From: Moniliophthora roreri
Lineage: Eukaryota > Basidiomycota > Agaricomycetes > Agaricales > Marasmiaceae
Assembly: GCA_001466705.2 (NCBI GenBank)
Contig: LATX02000217.1
Location: forward strand, 248,001-312,000
Length of the DNA stretch: 64,000 nucleotides
Direction: 5' to 3'
The first letter of the stretch is position 1. Each line of letters opens with the position of its first letter. This document shows, in pieces, positions 23,070 through 34,758 of this stretch. Below the pieces are notes generated by a model. It saw nothing but the letters and a program-made list of their open reading frames with translations. It did no database searches and was not told where the DNA came from. Made by a program: the position numbers and the translations under genes.

Positions 23070-24102
23070 TAATACGTACCGAGGATGCCACCCTATCCCG
23101 TTTTAATACACCCCGCATTGAGAATGGCCTTGAGAAATGATAATTCGCCATTACAGGTGTATATTAATACTGTATAATGGGCGCGGGGGTGAATGATAAT
23201 TGCCGGCCACGTGGCGTTTTCGCTGCCAGTGCCCTCTCCCTTTCCCTCACGATCCCATTATTATGCTTCCCAGTGTCACTCATTGATCCCTCTATTCACC
23301 TGCATTATAATTCATCCTTAGTTCACCATTTTTAGTTTCAGCTTCAGCATAATAATTCCTCCTTTCTCGCCTGAGTTATGATTCCTTTCCCGGTCCTCCC
23401 TCTGTCACCTTCTTGTCGACATTATTTTATTTCAACCCCTTACCGAATTATCATTTACTTGGCTTCGGGGGGTGTCCTTTTATGCCAGGTGAGTCCTCTT
23501 GATCCGTCATCCATCTCCGAGCTCATTATCATTCGTTATGCAGATCCATCAACGCTGCCACATTCCGTACTTTTTCTTCTGTGCCTTACTCAATTATAAC
23601 GTGGTCCACGCTGGAATCTCTGGCAGTCATCCAGTGAGTACTTATCACAATTTAGGTGTACCCATACTCATTATCATTCATTGTCTAATTCAATCAGCAC
23701 TGCCTCATTCCCTCAATTTTCCTTCTCCCGTGCCTTGCTCGATTATAATACGGTGTAAGCTGGAAGTTCTAGTGGTCATTTGGTGAGTATGCATTACCAT
23801 TCAGTCATGTCTGCACTCATTATTATTCCATTCACAGCGCTTTTGCTCCTGGCCCTTTTCTGTGTCAGTCCCTTCCACATTGTTCTAGGCTGGAGTGTTC
23901 ACACATTCACAATCTGGGCTTTGGGTGCATTGAACTAGCTTTGCCTTTGATTACAGAGAAAATGTCTATAAAGTCATGAGAGAGTTGAGAGCGTGTGTGA
24001 GTCAGGCCTGAGAAAGGGCATTTTCAGCTTCAAGCATGCAAGCTGCTATGTGGGTGAGTGAATTGACAGAACAAGAACATTCGTAGTTACATGGATCAGG
24101 AA
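23070..24102. other. Pyrimidine-rich region with no gene
   Basis: Pyrimidine-rich stretch with loose internal repetition: segments resembling 'gtgagt...ttatcattc' recur near 23490-23530, 23635-23680 and 23780-23825. No recognisable coding family. It leads into the repeat island. Confidence 0.45.
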
Positions 24103-24882
24103 CACCTCTGGTTCCCACCCAATGCAGCTGATTAGCCGCCATCAATCACGTCAAAGATGGCGACTGATCAGCTGCAAGAACCGCATTTTTTGGGCGCACC
24201 CCGGTCGCTCCTAGATAAACTCCCCAGTCGCACCTCTCGAGTCTCAACCGCTGCCAAAGTCCTTCCTGGCCCATTTTCGGAAATTGCTGCCATTCAAAAA
24301 TTTTCATCATCCCTTGTGGTTCTTTTGCCTGCCACTGCTGTGACTCATCACCACGTCAACATCACTCCCACGACCTTTGTCATCGCCCCAAATGCCCTCA
24401 ACGTTGTGGGAGTCGTCATTGAGGGAAAATTTGTTCAGGTGCGCCCCAGTTTTTTTTTCCAATACTTTCTCCATCACTAAATATCTATGTCTAGCTTTTG
24501 AAACATCATTAACTACTGTCCTCTTGTACCCTACGACGACCAATATAAAGCTGAAGAATTTTTTTTCATCACTTTCATTTGGCCGGAGACCGTCTGCAAC
24601 CAAACCCCCATGTCTGACTTCGCCTGCCCTTGCATCATATTCCTATCCCTTTGTTTCCAGATGGACGGAACTCTTGTATTTCAAGGTTTTGGCCATTATC
24701 CATGCTTTGAGTTTGGGCTGACGACGTAGGCATTGAAGCTTGGATAGGAAGAGGAGGAAGAAAAGATGACTTTCTTAGGTAGCCTGTGGTCAGTGTGGTC
24801 AGCAATGGTAGCCATACCAGAGACTTGTGGTATGTATCAATTTGTGTTGTCGTCAAACAACAAAATTTACTGCTGGCGTATT
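24103..24882 (+). repeat. Unnamed dispersed repeat, copy 1
   Basis: Unit of about 780 bases starting CACCTCTGGTTCCCACC. A hairpin follows: 20-base arms at 24124-24143 and 24156-24175 with 18 of 20 positions pairing and a 12-base loop. The body is well conserved between copies. It contains long open frames on both strands (for example 24157-24480), but they match no family and are probably by-products of near-identical copies. It ends at the N at 24883. I cannot assign it to a transposon class: no terminal inverted repeat, transposase or reverse transcriptase is visible. Confidence 0.8.
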
Positions 24883-24883
24883 N
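24883..24883. other. Assembly gap (single N)
   Basis: One N sits at the end of repeat copy 1. The repeat resumes about 30 bases later, so the join is probably an assembler scaffold or merge point and copy number is unreliable. Confidence 0.9.
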
Positions 24884-24914
24884 ATCAGTACAAGTTCTTT
24901 GAGGGGGCTTTGAC

Positions 24915-25431
24915 CACCTCTGGTTCCCACCCAATGCAGCTGATTAGCCGCCATCAATCACATCAAAGATGGCGACTGATCAGCTGCAAGAACCGCGTTT
25001 TTTGGGCGCACCCTGGTCGCTCCTAGATAAACTCCCCAGTCGCACCTCTCAAGTCTCAACTGCTGCCAAAGTCCTTCCTGGCCCATTTTCGGAAATCACC
25101 GCCATTCAAAAATTTTCATCATCCCTCGTGGTTCTTTTGCCTGCCGCCGCTGTGACTCGTCACCACACCAACGTCGCTCCCACGACCTTTGTCATTGCCC
25201 CAAATGCCCTCAACGTTGCGGGAGTCGTCGTTGAGGGAAAATTTGTTCAGGTGCGCCCCAGTTTTTTTTTCCAATACTTCCTCCATCACTAAATATCTAT
25301 GTCTAGCTTTTGAAACATCATTAACTACTGTCCTCTTGTACCCTACGACGACCAATATAAAGCTGAAGAATTTTTTTTCATCACTTTCATTTGGCCGGAG
25401 ACCGTCTGCAACCAAACCCCCATGTCCGACT
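24915..25431 (+). repeat. Unnamed dispersed repeat, copy 2 (3' truncated at a gap)
   Basis: Nearly identical to copy 1 over about 515 bases, including the hairpin (arms 24936-24955 and 24968-24987). It stops at the N at 25432 within a segment that continues in copies 1 and 3. Confidence 0.8.
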
Positions 25432-25432
25432 N
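25432..25432. other. Assembly gap (single N)
   Basis: A single N joins the middle of repeat copy 2 directly to the hairpin's second arm in copy 3, which is what a misjoined tandem or collapsed repeat would look like. Confidence 0.9.
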
Positions 25433-26156
25433 GATGGCGACTGATCAGCTGCAAGAACCGCGTTTTTTGGGCGCACCCCGGTCGCTCCTAGATAAACTCC
25501 CCAGTCGCACCTCTCGAGTCTCAACCGCTGCCAAAGTCCCTCCTGGCCCATTTTCGGAAATCGCCGCCATTCAAAAATTTTCATCATCCCTCGTGGTTCT
25601 TTTGCCTGCCGCCGCTGTGACTCGTCACCACGTCAATGTCGCTCCCACGACCTTTGTCATCGCCCCAAATGCCCTCAACGTTGCGGGAGTCGTCGTTGAG
25701 GGAAAATTTGTTCAGGTGCGCCCCAGTTTTTTTTTCCAATACTTTCTCCATCACTAAATATCTATGTCTAGCTTTTGAAACATCATCAACTACTGTCCTC
25801 TTGTACCTTACGACGACCAATATAAAGCTGAAGAATTTTTTTTCATCACTTTCATTTGGCCGGAGACCGTCTGCAACCAAACCCCCATGTCCGACTTCAC
25901 CTGCCCTTGCATCATATTCCTATCCCTTTGTTTCCAGATGGACGGAACTCTTGTATTTCAAGGTTTTGGCCATTATCCATGCTTTGAGTTTGGGCTGACG
26001 ACGTAGGCATTGAAGCTTGGATAGGAAGAGGAGGAAGAAAAGATGACTTTCTTAGGTAGCTGTGGTCAGTGTGGTCAGCGATGGTAGCCATACCAGAGAC
26101 TTGTGGTATGTGTATCAATTTGTGTTGTCGTCAAACAACAAAATTTACTGCTGGCG
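25433..26156 (+). repeat. Unnamed dispersed repeat, copy 3 (5' truncated at a gap)
   Basis: Begins inside the hairpin's second arm and runs to the same end point as copy 1 (...GCTGGCG, then N). Differences from copies 1 and 2 are scattered single substitutions. Confidence 0.8.
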
Positions 26157-26157
26157 N
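26157..26157. other. Assembly gap (single N)
   Basis: A single N lies between repeat copy 3 and the more diverged partial copy 4, again at a repeat boundary. Confidence 0.9.
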
Positions 26158-26475
26158 TTTTTCATCACTTTCATTTGGCTGGAGACCGTCTGCAACCAAA
26201 CCCCCATGTCCGACTTCACCTACCCTTGCATCATATTCCTATCCCTTTGTTTCCAGATGGATGGAACTCTTGAATTTCAAGGTTCTGGCCATGATCCATG
26301 CTTTGAGTTTGGGCTGACAACATAGGCATTGAAGCTTGAATAGGAAGAGGAGGAAGAATAGAGGGATTTCTTGGGTAGTTGTGATCAGTGTGATTAAGAA
26401 TGGTAGCCATACAAGAGGCTTATGGTATGTGTATCAATTTGTGTTGTTGTTAAACAACAAAATTTACTGCTGGCA
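26158..26475 (+). repeat. Unnamed dispersed repeat, copy 4 (right part only, diverged)
   Basis: Corresponds to the last 320 bases of copy 1, from TTTTTTCATCACTTTC to CTGCTGGCAT, but with clearly more substitutions than copies 1-3 share. Probably an older insertion that continues into true flanking DNA at about 26476. Confidence 0.75.
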
Positions 26476-28499
26476 TATTCCCTTTCAGATGCATGCTTAT
26501 AGTATTATTATCTCTTTGTTGGCAAGATGGTGCATGTTCAACATATGTTGAACTGTCTCTCTGTACATGACTGACTGACCAGCTTTTAGCCTCTTTCTTA
26601 ACTCCCCCATAACTACTGCAACCCTGTTAGATAGGAAGCACCAGGTAATCTGAAGAGGGGTACAAGTGGAAATGGTCATAATATGGTGGAGCATAGCAGT
26701 AAGAAGGAAACTATGTAGATGTAGTAGGAATGTATGTAGTTTACGTAGTATAGAAATGTGACATCATGTCACTCACCTCATTGTCAAGTTGTGTCCATCA
26801 AAATGTGATAAGTCCCAAGTGCTGGACAGGTGCTTACTCTTAATTCCGTGTTCCCTGAAAGAATTCTAGCCATCCTGCTATGTTTAAAGGGGCACTAGTG
26901 AGTTAAATTAGCCTGCATAAGTATGTGATGAATTTCCAAGATGCACCAGCACACAGTGGACGATGTAGCAGTCCCATTCTGGCATAAAATCTGTGAAACT
27001 CATCTGTCTTGACCATGTATCAACCTCCCCACATGTCTATATGCTTGTCTCGCTCGCTTGGGAGGATTCATAAACTTTTAATGAGATTAAAGAGTATTTG
27101 TATAAAGCACCAAAGTAGTATTAAGCATAGACAAGCCATGACCATTGTAAAAATCTGTGAAACTCACTATTTTCACATTTCTGGGACTTATTTCAGCATC
27201 TGACACTTTGTAGTCCAAGCCATTGGTAGTCATTTGTTCTAGAAGGTATTTGGAGTATTTCCCAAGCATTTGAAGGCAGAAGAAAGGTGGGAATATGCTT
27301 GTTGAAGATGAAGTTCAGTCTGCATGCAAGTCATGATTTAATACAGTAGTGATTATACATTAGCCTTGACTCAAACCAATGTCCCATGCCAGAGTGCCAA
27401 CCATACTGCACAAGTCAGGTTATTTATTTTATTTTATACTATCTTTGAATGTTTCTGGGGCTCCAGTGCCAAAGGAAGAGTAGGAATATGGCAAAATCAG
27501 TTGGGTGGGGGGTACAGCACTAGTCAGATATGTATGTCAGTCTGAACCTAAGATATTTCACATTAAATCATTTGGATGAAATCTAGGATAGTTACATCTG
27601 GACTATGATAGCTTGTAGTCAGTATTAGGGAAAAGAATTGGTATATGAAAACTTGAAAACTGTCTGGATTGCTTCTCTGATGTGATTGCAAGGTGTAGGA
27701 ACGTGCTTATTTGCCATAGTAGCCAATAGGTAATTATGCACTGTGTACTAATGTTACATTAACCCACTAGTCCCCTATATACTCATCCACATTCTCAGCT
27801 TGCAAAGTCCCCTGTCGAATACTAGCCCTTTACATGGCAGAACAACTCATAAACATGTGTCATCTGGAAGGGTAGAGCAAGCAAGAATCTCTGCTCACTT
27901 CGCTCGACCCGCCCAGCAACATGTTTCTGGGGTATGTTGCCCAAATCACGGTTTGAATCCCAATGACAGGTGTAATGGATTTTCCTTTTTCAACATGGGC
28001 TGTGAATTCCACACCTTGTGTTGATATCTGACTGCACCGAATTAAAATTTGACATTTTGACAAGGTTAGGAAACACACCTTGATCTCGATGATTGCCTTG
28101 TCATCTGTTAATGCACTACCAAGCCTGTGAGCCTGCTCTGCTGGAATCTCCACAATGGCATATATGATCTGAGCAAATGCTGGAGCCAAAATCAGGTTGT
28201 TCATATTGACACTGGGATTGATGAGAATTCAGTTTAGGGCTGTTGTTGAAGGGATTCACAGCACAAACAGAGTTGAAGACCTATCATGTTGTTGAAATAA
28301 CATCTAACCAAACACATCTCTCATGTCTGGATCCATGTATTCCCAGGCTTCGAGTATTCGTGGGCCATATGGTATGAGGGATATGAAGACAACAGGTACT
28401 CAGAGGGTGCCAGTCCATAACGACAACACAGATAAGTAACGAGAAAGAGGCAAAGTCCTCACTAGACTAATGTCACCATCGAAGGAAAATTCAAAGCAT
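26476..28499. other. AT-rich intergenic DNA without recognisable genes
   Basis: Low-complexity, AT-rich sequence with scattered stops. A 114-codon minus-strand frame at 27860-28204 (IYAIVEIPAEQAHRLGSAL) has no family I know and appears decayed. It is most likely old transposon or relic DNA. Confidence 0.5.
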
Positions 28500-29050
28500 A
28501 ATGTGTTGCGATGATGACGAATACTGGTAAAGAGTTGTTGGACATGGGGGTTTGGTTGTGGACAGTTTCCAGCCAAATGAAAGTGATGAAAAAAAATTCT
28601 TCAGTTTTATATTGGTTGTCATAGGGTACAAGAGGACAGTAATTAATGATGTTTCAAAAGCTAGACATAGATATTTAGTGATGGAGAAAGTATTGAAAAA
28701 AAAAAAACTGGGGTGCACCTGAACAGATTTTCCCTCAACGATGACTCCTGCAATGATGAAGGCATTTGGGACAATGACAAAGGCTGTGGGAGCAACATTG
28801 ACATGGTGACAAATCACAGTGGCAGCAGGCAAAAGACGATGGGAATTTTTGAATGGTGGAGATTTCTAAAAATGGGCCAGAAAGGACTTTGGCAGTGGTC
28901 GAGACTCAAGAGATGCAACTGGGGAGTTTGTTTAGGAGTGACCGGGGTGCACCCAAAAAACGTGGTTCTTGCAGCTGATCAGTCGCCATCTTTGACGTTA
29001 TTGATGGCAGCTAATCAGCTGCAATAGGTGGGAATCAGAGGTGATTGGGT
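28500..29050 (-). repeat. Unnamed dispersed repeat, inverted copy 5
   Basis: Reverse-orientation copy, more diverged than copies 1-3, with the same hairpin (arms 28971-28990 and 29003-29022) and the same CACCTCTG end near 29050. It lacks the far-right part of the unit. It shows that the repeat moved or was duplicated independently of the tandem-like block at 24-26.5 kb. Confidence 0.75.
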
Positions 29051-29708
29051 GGCTATACCTGACCTGGGCGATACAAGTCTACCCTATGGACAGCTTGAAT
29101 CGTCCACCGTTTTCACTGTCGATACCATAGTACAAGCCCCAATTGGTCACGAATGCTATTGAAAGTGGTGTCGGACAGTAGTTTTGATGAGATACCCCGA
29201 AGCCGTACGAGAATAATGAAGTACAAAGAGTAAAGTATCCAGAGGCAAGGCTAGATGAGGCAGGGTGTCGGGATACTGGATTTGGCGTCTTGTTGGTCTG
29301 GAATGGATATAACTGCACGCGACAAGGTTGCACCCAGCATGAACATCACTCAAATGATGAGCTCGTGATACACATACTTCCTATAATCACCTGCTTCAAA
29401 ATTCCACAGAGCTTGCTCAAATAATGGGTATCATGCAAGGCCATCAACATACCTATCGACATTCTCAACCTCGACCAACCAAACAAAATCATATCAAGTC
29501 ACTTCATATATGCTGTAAACCCGAGCTGAAACTATAATTCAAGAGGCCTGACAAACATCAATGTCGCTATGGTCTGCCTTGCTCACAGTGCTACCACCAA
29601 CGCTGTTGGACATAGCCCATGTTCAACAGCGAGCCCAAGATCAAGGCAGGTAGAGGTGGGTAGATTCCTAGTGCACAGTCTAGCCACATCGTTCCGTATT
29701 TAGTTGAG

Positions 29709-30650
29709 TTGTCTATAGAAAATTATAACCATTATATTTGGGCAAAATTATTGAAGGCTCTGATGGGTTTGACCAAAGTGTGGCAATCATTTACAGTGTT
29801 GAAGACCGTCCTGGCAATATTGAATGAATCACTAGACGTTCTTAGGCATTGTTCAAACTTGCACACCATCATACTCAAGGATTGTCAGCTATTGAGTGCC
29901 TTTACAGAGCCCTTGCAACAAGTCATCCTTCCGGCCACAGCCTCGGTGGAAGTAACAGGCAGCTGGACCTCTATGGGGACTGTGCTTAAGCACTTTTGCA
30001 TGCACTCCCTAATGAAACTGGACATTGGGAATGCAGGTGTTGACCTCAATGACTTTGTTGTTTTTCTCCAACATTCGAAGTGTCATCTCATGTTGCTCTT
30101 CTTGATAGTAGAGGAAGCAAGCCTCTCATCCTTGGATCAGTTCTTGTCCACTTTCAATGGCGCACTATCTGCTTTAGGTGAACTTCATGTCTCTTTTGGA
30201 GAGTTATTCTGGCCAACAATCGAAAGGGAAACTGTTCTCACTTCCATCTCACCTGTAACTCACCTCTTACCCTTTCTTCAGATATCTGGCAATTTCTGTC
30301 ATGCCATGCACGTTGTGTTGCTGGCATGGCTTCAATGCCCTCTCCTGACTTGCATTGACATCAGATCCCCACAGGATTGCACTGTCAATTTGTTGGATTT
30401 CTTTCAAGTAGCAGCCTGCCAAATCAAGTGCATGACCCTGAAAGTCAAAGATGCCCTAATAATGGACACTGCTCTTCGCAGTTACTTGCACTGTCCCACT
30501 CTGGTGACCGTTCATCATTTATGCCTTATGATTCCCAATGCCAATGCTCTCATTTCCAAACTCATCACCATGATTTTGATGCCTACACTCCTTGGCTCTG
30601 TTTACGGTGCTTGCATCTATTCTACATCCAAGCAGATCAAACCCTGCTAG
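29709..30650 (+). CDS. Hypothetical leucine-rich protein (F-box/LRR-like), possibly decayed
   Basis: Uninterrupted frame of 313 codons with spaced Leu motifs (LDVLRHCSNLHTIILKDC, FLQHSKCHLMLLFLI, PFLQISGNFCHAMHVVLLAWL) like the LRR half of Agaricomycete F-box proteins. No F-box is visible at the start, and the chosen ATG is only the first in frame. It is embedded in AT-rich repeat DNA, so it may be a 5'-truncated remnant. Confidence 0.4.
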   Translation: MSIENYNHYIWAKLLKALMGLTKVWQSFTVLKTVLAILNESLDVLRHCSNLHTIILKDCQLLSAFTEPLQQVILPATASVEVTGSWTSMGTVLKHFCMHSLMKLDIGNAGVDLNDFVVFLQHSKCHLMLLFLIVEEASLSSLDQFLSTFNGALSALGELHVSFGELFWPTIERETVLTSISPVTHLLPFLQISGNFCHAMHVVLLAWLQCPLLTCIDIRSPQDCTVNLLDFFQVAACQIKCMTLKVKDALIMDTALRSYLHCPTLVTVHHLCLMIPNANALISKLITMILMPTLLGSVYGACIYSTSKQIKPC

Positions 30651-32180
30651 CGCAACTAGCAGACTCCAGATATGCTACCATCACAGTCCTTACCCCCTGT
30701 AAATTTATTGCATATGCCTAAATAAACATAAACATATAAATAATTTCATCTTACTTTAATGAAAGATCTTACAAAAATACAAATAATGTTCCCGGGAAGA
30801 AGTGGTAAATCAGGGTATTAATTGGGCCATCAGGACTCGTTCGCCTAGGTATCGTGAGTCTCATGCCCACCGCCGCTGGCTGTAAACCCTGTCTATCTGA
30901 ACATAGCTCTTTTCGGACTTGTAGACATTCATTATTGGTCTTGGGTTCCAACATAACATTTATTTTCTTAATTTTAATTTTTTTGATATGGATTTATGTC
31001 AGACTACCAAATAGTGAAGCAGGAGCGGGCTGTGCCGCTCGCCGGCCTCGAACATTATGGCAACGTCTGGAGAAAGGAATGGCTCTTCGGCATCACGTTG
31101 CAGTACGTCACGCGACTACACCTATCTTTTCCTCCATCACCACAGTAGACCGATCCTCCTAACTCGAATTCCTAACTCTGGGATTTACGGCGTTGCAAGT
31201 CGTGGTCAGAAAACTGAAGCATCGTCCAGTTCTTTCCCGAGAATCATCGCCAGAGACAAGGGAAAGAGTGTCTTATCATTTGTCGGGAACTCCAGAGGAT
31301 GGCATGAGTGAGAATTGTAAAAGTACGTGTAATCTCATTGCTCTACGTGTCCGAGATTCTGAGATTCGGACTCAGAACCATAAATCAGAAATGCCCTCCA
31401 CGCGTGCCCCTCTCTCTCTCTCTCTTTCTCTCTCCATCCCACATTTTTGGAACCTGAGCGGAAATCTTTCACGCTCCAACCATGAACATGGACAATCCTC
31501 AGGATCATTGATTAGGACTCATGGCACTGTACTCGACTCCCCATTCGCGCATCTTTCGGGAGCAGAAGGTGTGTTTACTTCTCGCTACGCAATTTTTCTG
31601 CCGAGCTCGTACTGGAAGACTGGAGAGGGCATGTCAAAGAGTTAGTCGAATATAACTCAGCCTTGCTTGACGATGGCTGACTCCAACTCCTCAGAGGAAT
31701 CAGAATCCGAGCTCAGGATCACTTGCACTTCACTGTAATTAACCCGCGGCTCCCGAGTTGGTTCAGTTATTTCAACTGCAAGAGTTTTACGAATCTAGAT
31801 TGACTTTTACCCCTCCCCACTGCGTTCACAGACTCTCGACGGCCGAACTGACGCGCGTGCATTGGCTGCCACGACAATAGACTTTGGTATGGGTCCAGTT
31901 TGGCCTTACGACTACCACCATATTACTACTCGTGGTAGTCGCACTCACATTCCTGAGCCTGTTAATGACCAACACTCGACGCGTTATCCTTGGATTGGAG
32001 TCTGGCACCCGAAATGTTTGAAAATGGTCACGGCAATCCCTCGACCCCTCTAAGACAAGTCTGGATCTTGGAAAAAACTCACCGGCACAAAACATGACCG
32101 GGATTATTCTGGGTTTGCTCGCGTATATCGCCGAATGTCTATCATGGTGGGTTCGGTAACATGTTTGTCCCTTCATTTCT
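30651..32180. other. Gene-poor region with a CT microsatellite
   Basis: No recognisable gene. A CT-rich microsatellite lies near 31407-31435. Near 31890-31970 one plus frame is strongly hydrophobic (TILLLVVVALTFLSLLM), which could be a relic membrane segment belonging to the pseudogene that follows. Confidence 0.45.
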
Positions 32181-32204
32181 TGGTAGCAGGTACTGACGGT
32201 GCCT

Positions 32205-33000
32205 CTTTACAGACATTGTTCGCCGCGGCAGCCTTTATATACAAAGTGTGCACCATTTTCCTCCAAGGAGACCCCATTCTACATGAAGAACGTTCGCTTT
32301 GGTGCCAAATTTTTGCGCATTATGGTGCTGGGCTTGGGTTGTTTGCGTTTGGTGAGTTGGGTGTAAGTTTCCTTCGACACAATCACGATACTGACCTTGA
32401 GCGTTGTGACAGTCTCTTACTCAAGGTCGGAATCGCCTCGAGAGCGATAAAAGCACATCATTGTGCGTGTTGACTAGAATTCAAGTCAAGGACAGCTAGA
32501 ACTGACTCGGCTTTGAAACCAAAGGGCGTTTCGCAGGTGCAAGCTTGATAGCTATTGCTAGAACAATGTTTGCTATCACTGATACTCCACTACGGTATCA
32601 CAACATCAGTCAGAAACATCTACTTTGGGCGGTAAGTAGTCTGATTTTTGAATTTTGTCAAGGCACTCACAGCCCGGTTTTTTTTCAGCGGGCATCAAAC
32701 GCCTCTCAAGCAATCGCCTTCACCCCGCTATACTTCCTTAGCCCCGCAATCATCTCCCGTGGGGCTCTGTACACTCTCGCTACATTGGCTAGTACGACAT
32801 GGTGCAACATGACTGCGACGTAAGTCTTCTACTCTCAAAGCGTGGCTTACTATTGATAACCCATTACGCAGGACTTCTGCCGACCCTGAATTGGGTAATT
32901 GAATATGGTTGTCGACGATAGCTATGGTCTTGGTGTCGCAGGTTGTCCCTGCGGCGCTACCAGCAGGACTTCGCAGACTGTCCACTGTATGTGTTTGGGC
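32205..33000 (+). pseudogene. GHITM/Bax inhibitor-1-like membrane protein, decayed
   Basis: Spliced segments follow fungal GHITM (TMBIM5) order: ILHEERSLWCQIFAHYGAGL, ASLIAIARTMFAI, ASQAIAFTPLYFLSP, AIISRGALYTLATLA and VVPAALPAGLRRLST. Two introns fit well (donor near 32351, acceptor at 32537; donor near 32632). An in-frame TGA near 32902 interrupts the segment before VVPAALPAG, and the final SLYGGLAVF-type part cannot be found. Normal members are mitochondrial inner-membrane proteins. I call it a relic copy; a recoding or sequencing error at the TGA is less likely given the missing C-terminus. Confidence 0.6.
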
Positions 33001-33774
33001 TCTATTGTAGCACCGTAGTGGGTATCGGATACTTTCAATTTAAATGTTTTTCCAGTCCCAAATGCTGAGTCGTACTATTTAGTGACTATCAGATTGTACG
33101 TGTACTACACGAGGGCGGGATAAATGAACCAGTAGAAACAGCTGTTGTAATAACGGGCGTAAAGTGAGTTGAACACCGTTATTCATTTCTAGTTTACTTA
33201 ATGTCTTGTCAAGTCTTCACTCGCTAGAAATTTGGTCTTGGGCCAAATCGTTATTCCGGAAGTAGTTCATTTGTATGGTACTCGCCAGTAGCCGTCTAAT
33301 TCTAATCCGTGACGATCCTTGCCGAAACTTGAAAGAGCGAACGATGCTCAGACTGGTCAAATTTCACATCATTGCACACTGCATATGGGCCGGTGGCCAT
33401 AACGCTAGCTGCGGGGGGATATCATGGTGGAAGCTGCAGATGACTAGGATTATATTGGCTGTGACAGTGGGTGCGGCAGCAGTCCTCTAGTATAGGGAAG
33501 AATAGACAAGGCTCACAAGACGGCAGGTATGTCTTCCAAAGTTTCTGCTATCTTCTTTTCCTTGGATACTGACCGCGATGTAGCAATCTGGTCTTGGGTC
33601 TGAAGTTCCTAGTAGGATTACGAGTCGGAGAGTGCGCAGGAGGTCGGCGCTGAAAATATAAGCTATAGCCCGCCACAAAACTATGGAAACGGACCGAGAT
33701 AGACATGGAGTGAGCGTGAAGCAAGTACGTATCTCAGCGCCCGTCCGAGTTCTGTGCTCATTAACAGATATCCT

Positions 33775-34279
33775 TCGCAGCCACCTCGAATTTCTGAACG
33801 GGTTTTCAACAATGCTGGCGGTGCTATGGGTGCAATGTACATCATACACGCTTCCATCATCGAGTACCTCATCGTGTTTGGTACACCTCTTGGAATTGAG
33901 GGTCATTCCGGGACATATCCTGGAGATAACTACTTTAATATTTTGGTTGGTGAACAGTGGGCATTCTATCCGGGCGAACTGGAGAAGAGGGTTTATCGTC
34001 CGGGAATGGTGAATCACTTGCCGAGGGGAAAGAACATACAGTATAAAATGCACAAAGGGTGTTTCGCGTTGGAGTATCAACGAGGTCAGCTTATTCGTCT
34101 TTGCTCGTGTCTGGGGAGATTGCTGACCTATGCTACGTTTGACAGGATGGATACCACCGATGCTACCATTTGGGTTTGGTGACACATTTACGTTGACTTT
34201 GGACTTTGAGGTCTTGTGGAGGACTGTCAAGTGGACGGTGAGGGAGATGACTGGGAATTTGCTCATTGGGAAGTTATAG
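33775..34279 (+). pseudogene. ERG2-like C-8 sterol isomerase, 3' part only
   Basis: Clear ERG2 (sigma-1 receptor family) C-terminal two-thirds: VFNNAGGAMGAMYIIHASII, EYLIVFGTPLGIEGHSGTYP, YFNILVGEQWAFYPGE, IQYKMHKGCFALEYQRG, an intron at about 34085-34145, then WIPPMLPFGFGDTFTLTLDF and EMTGNLLIGKL with TAG at 34279. The N-terminal transmembrane segment and the DPEVLHEI-like region cannot be read in any frame upstream (33480-33775 has stops), so it seems 5'-decayed. Sterol isomerase acts in ergosterol synthesis; the active copy should be elsewhere. The long minus-strand frame over this region is a shadow. Confidence 0.7.
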
Positions 34280-34758
34280 ATTCTAGGACTTCTGTTTAAT
34301 TATCGAGTACCAAAGTTTATTGGGTGATAGCACGTGTGACTCTGGTTCTGGAACCGTAATTCGAGCCATATCACAGATCCTGGACGCACATGTTGGGGAG
34401 GGAAAGCGTCGCACGGGGAGTGAAAAGCAATAGCGGTCAAGGCTCAACTGGCCTAAAATACAGCGATCTACAGAGGTATGCGATCAATATATCTCGTTAA
34501 ATTTTAGGTGCGAGCGTAACCTGCGATATAATTGGATACATTCATGAATGCCCAAATAAGTCTGTTTCAACATGCCCACTTGACTGCTATACTAACGTAC
34601 GACGCTTCCGTACAGTATACTACTTTAGATCTTGGCCTTCATTCTGAATCACTATTCAGCATGTTCACGATGATTCGAACTGCCAGATAACTGCCGCCTG
34701 AGGCTGTGATCACGGCGTCAGTCTACAAACATCCCAGCAGCGAAAAAGACATAGGGAC
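34280..34758. other. Intergenic region between convergent units
   Basis: Holds the 3' ends of the ERG2-like relic (plus) and the DUF6535 gene (minus). No coding signal. Confidence 0.4.

Noticed and set aside
23490..23830. Loose repeated segments resembling a repeat array
   Set aside because: Similarity between segments is weak and spacing irregular; no CRISPR-like or satellite structure, and this is a eukaryote.
24157..25880. Conserved open frames on both strands of the repeat copies
   Set aside because: Conservation follows from near-identity of the copies; neither frame matches a family and synonymous bias is not evident.
27930..27970. GGTTTGAATCCC resembling a tRNA T-arm
   Set aside because: No matching stems or anticodon arm; it lies in AT-rich relic DNA.
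33487..34266. 259-codon minus-strand open frame
   Set aside because: It is the shadow of the ERG2-like sequence on the plus strand, whose motifs are unmistakable.
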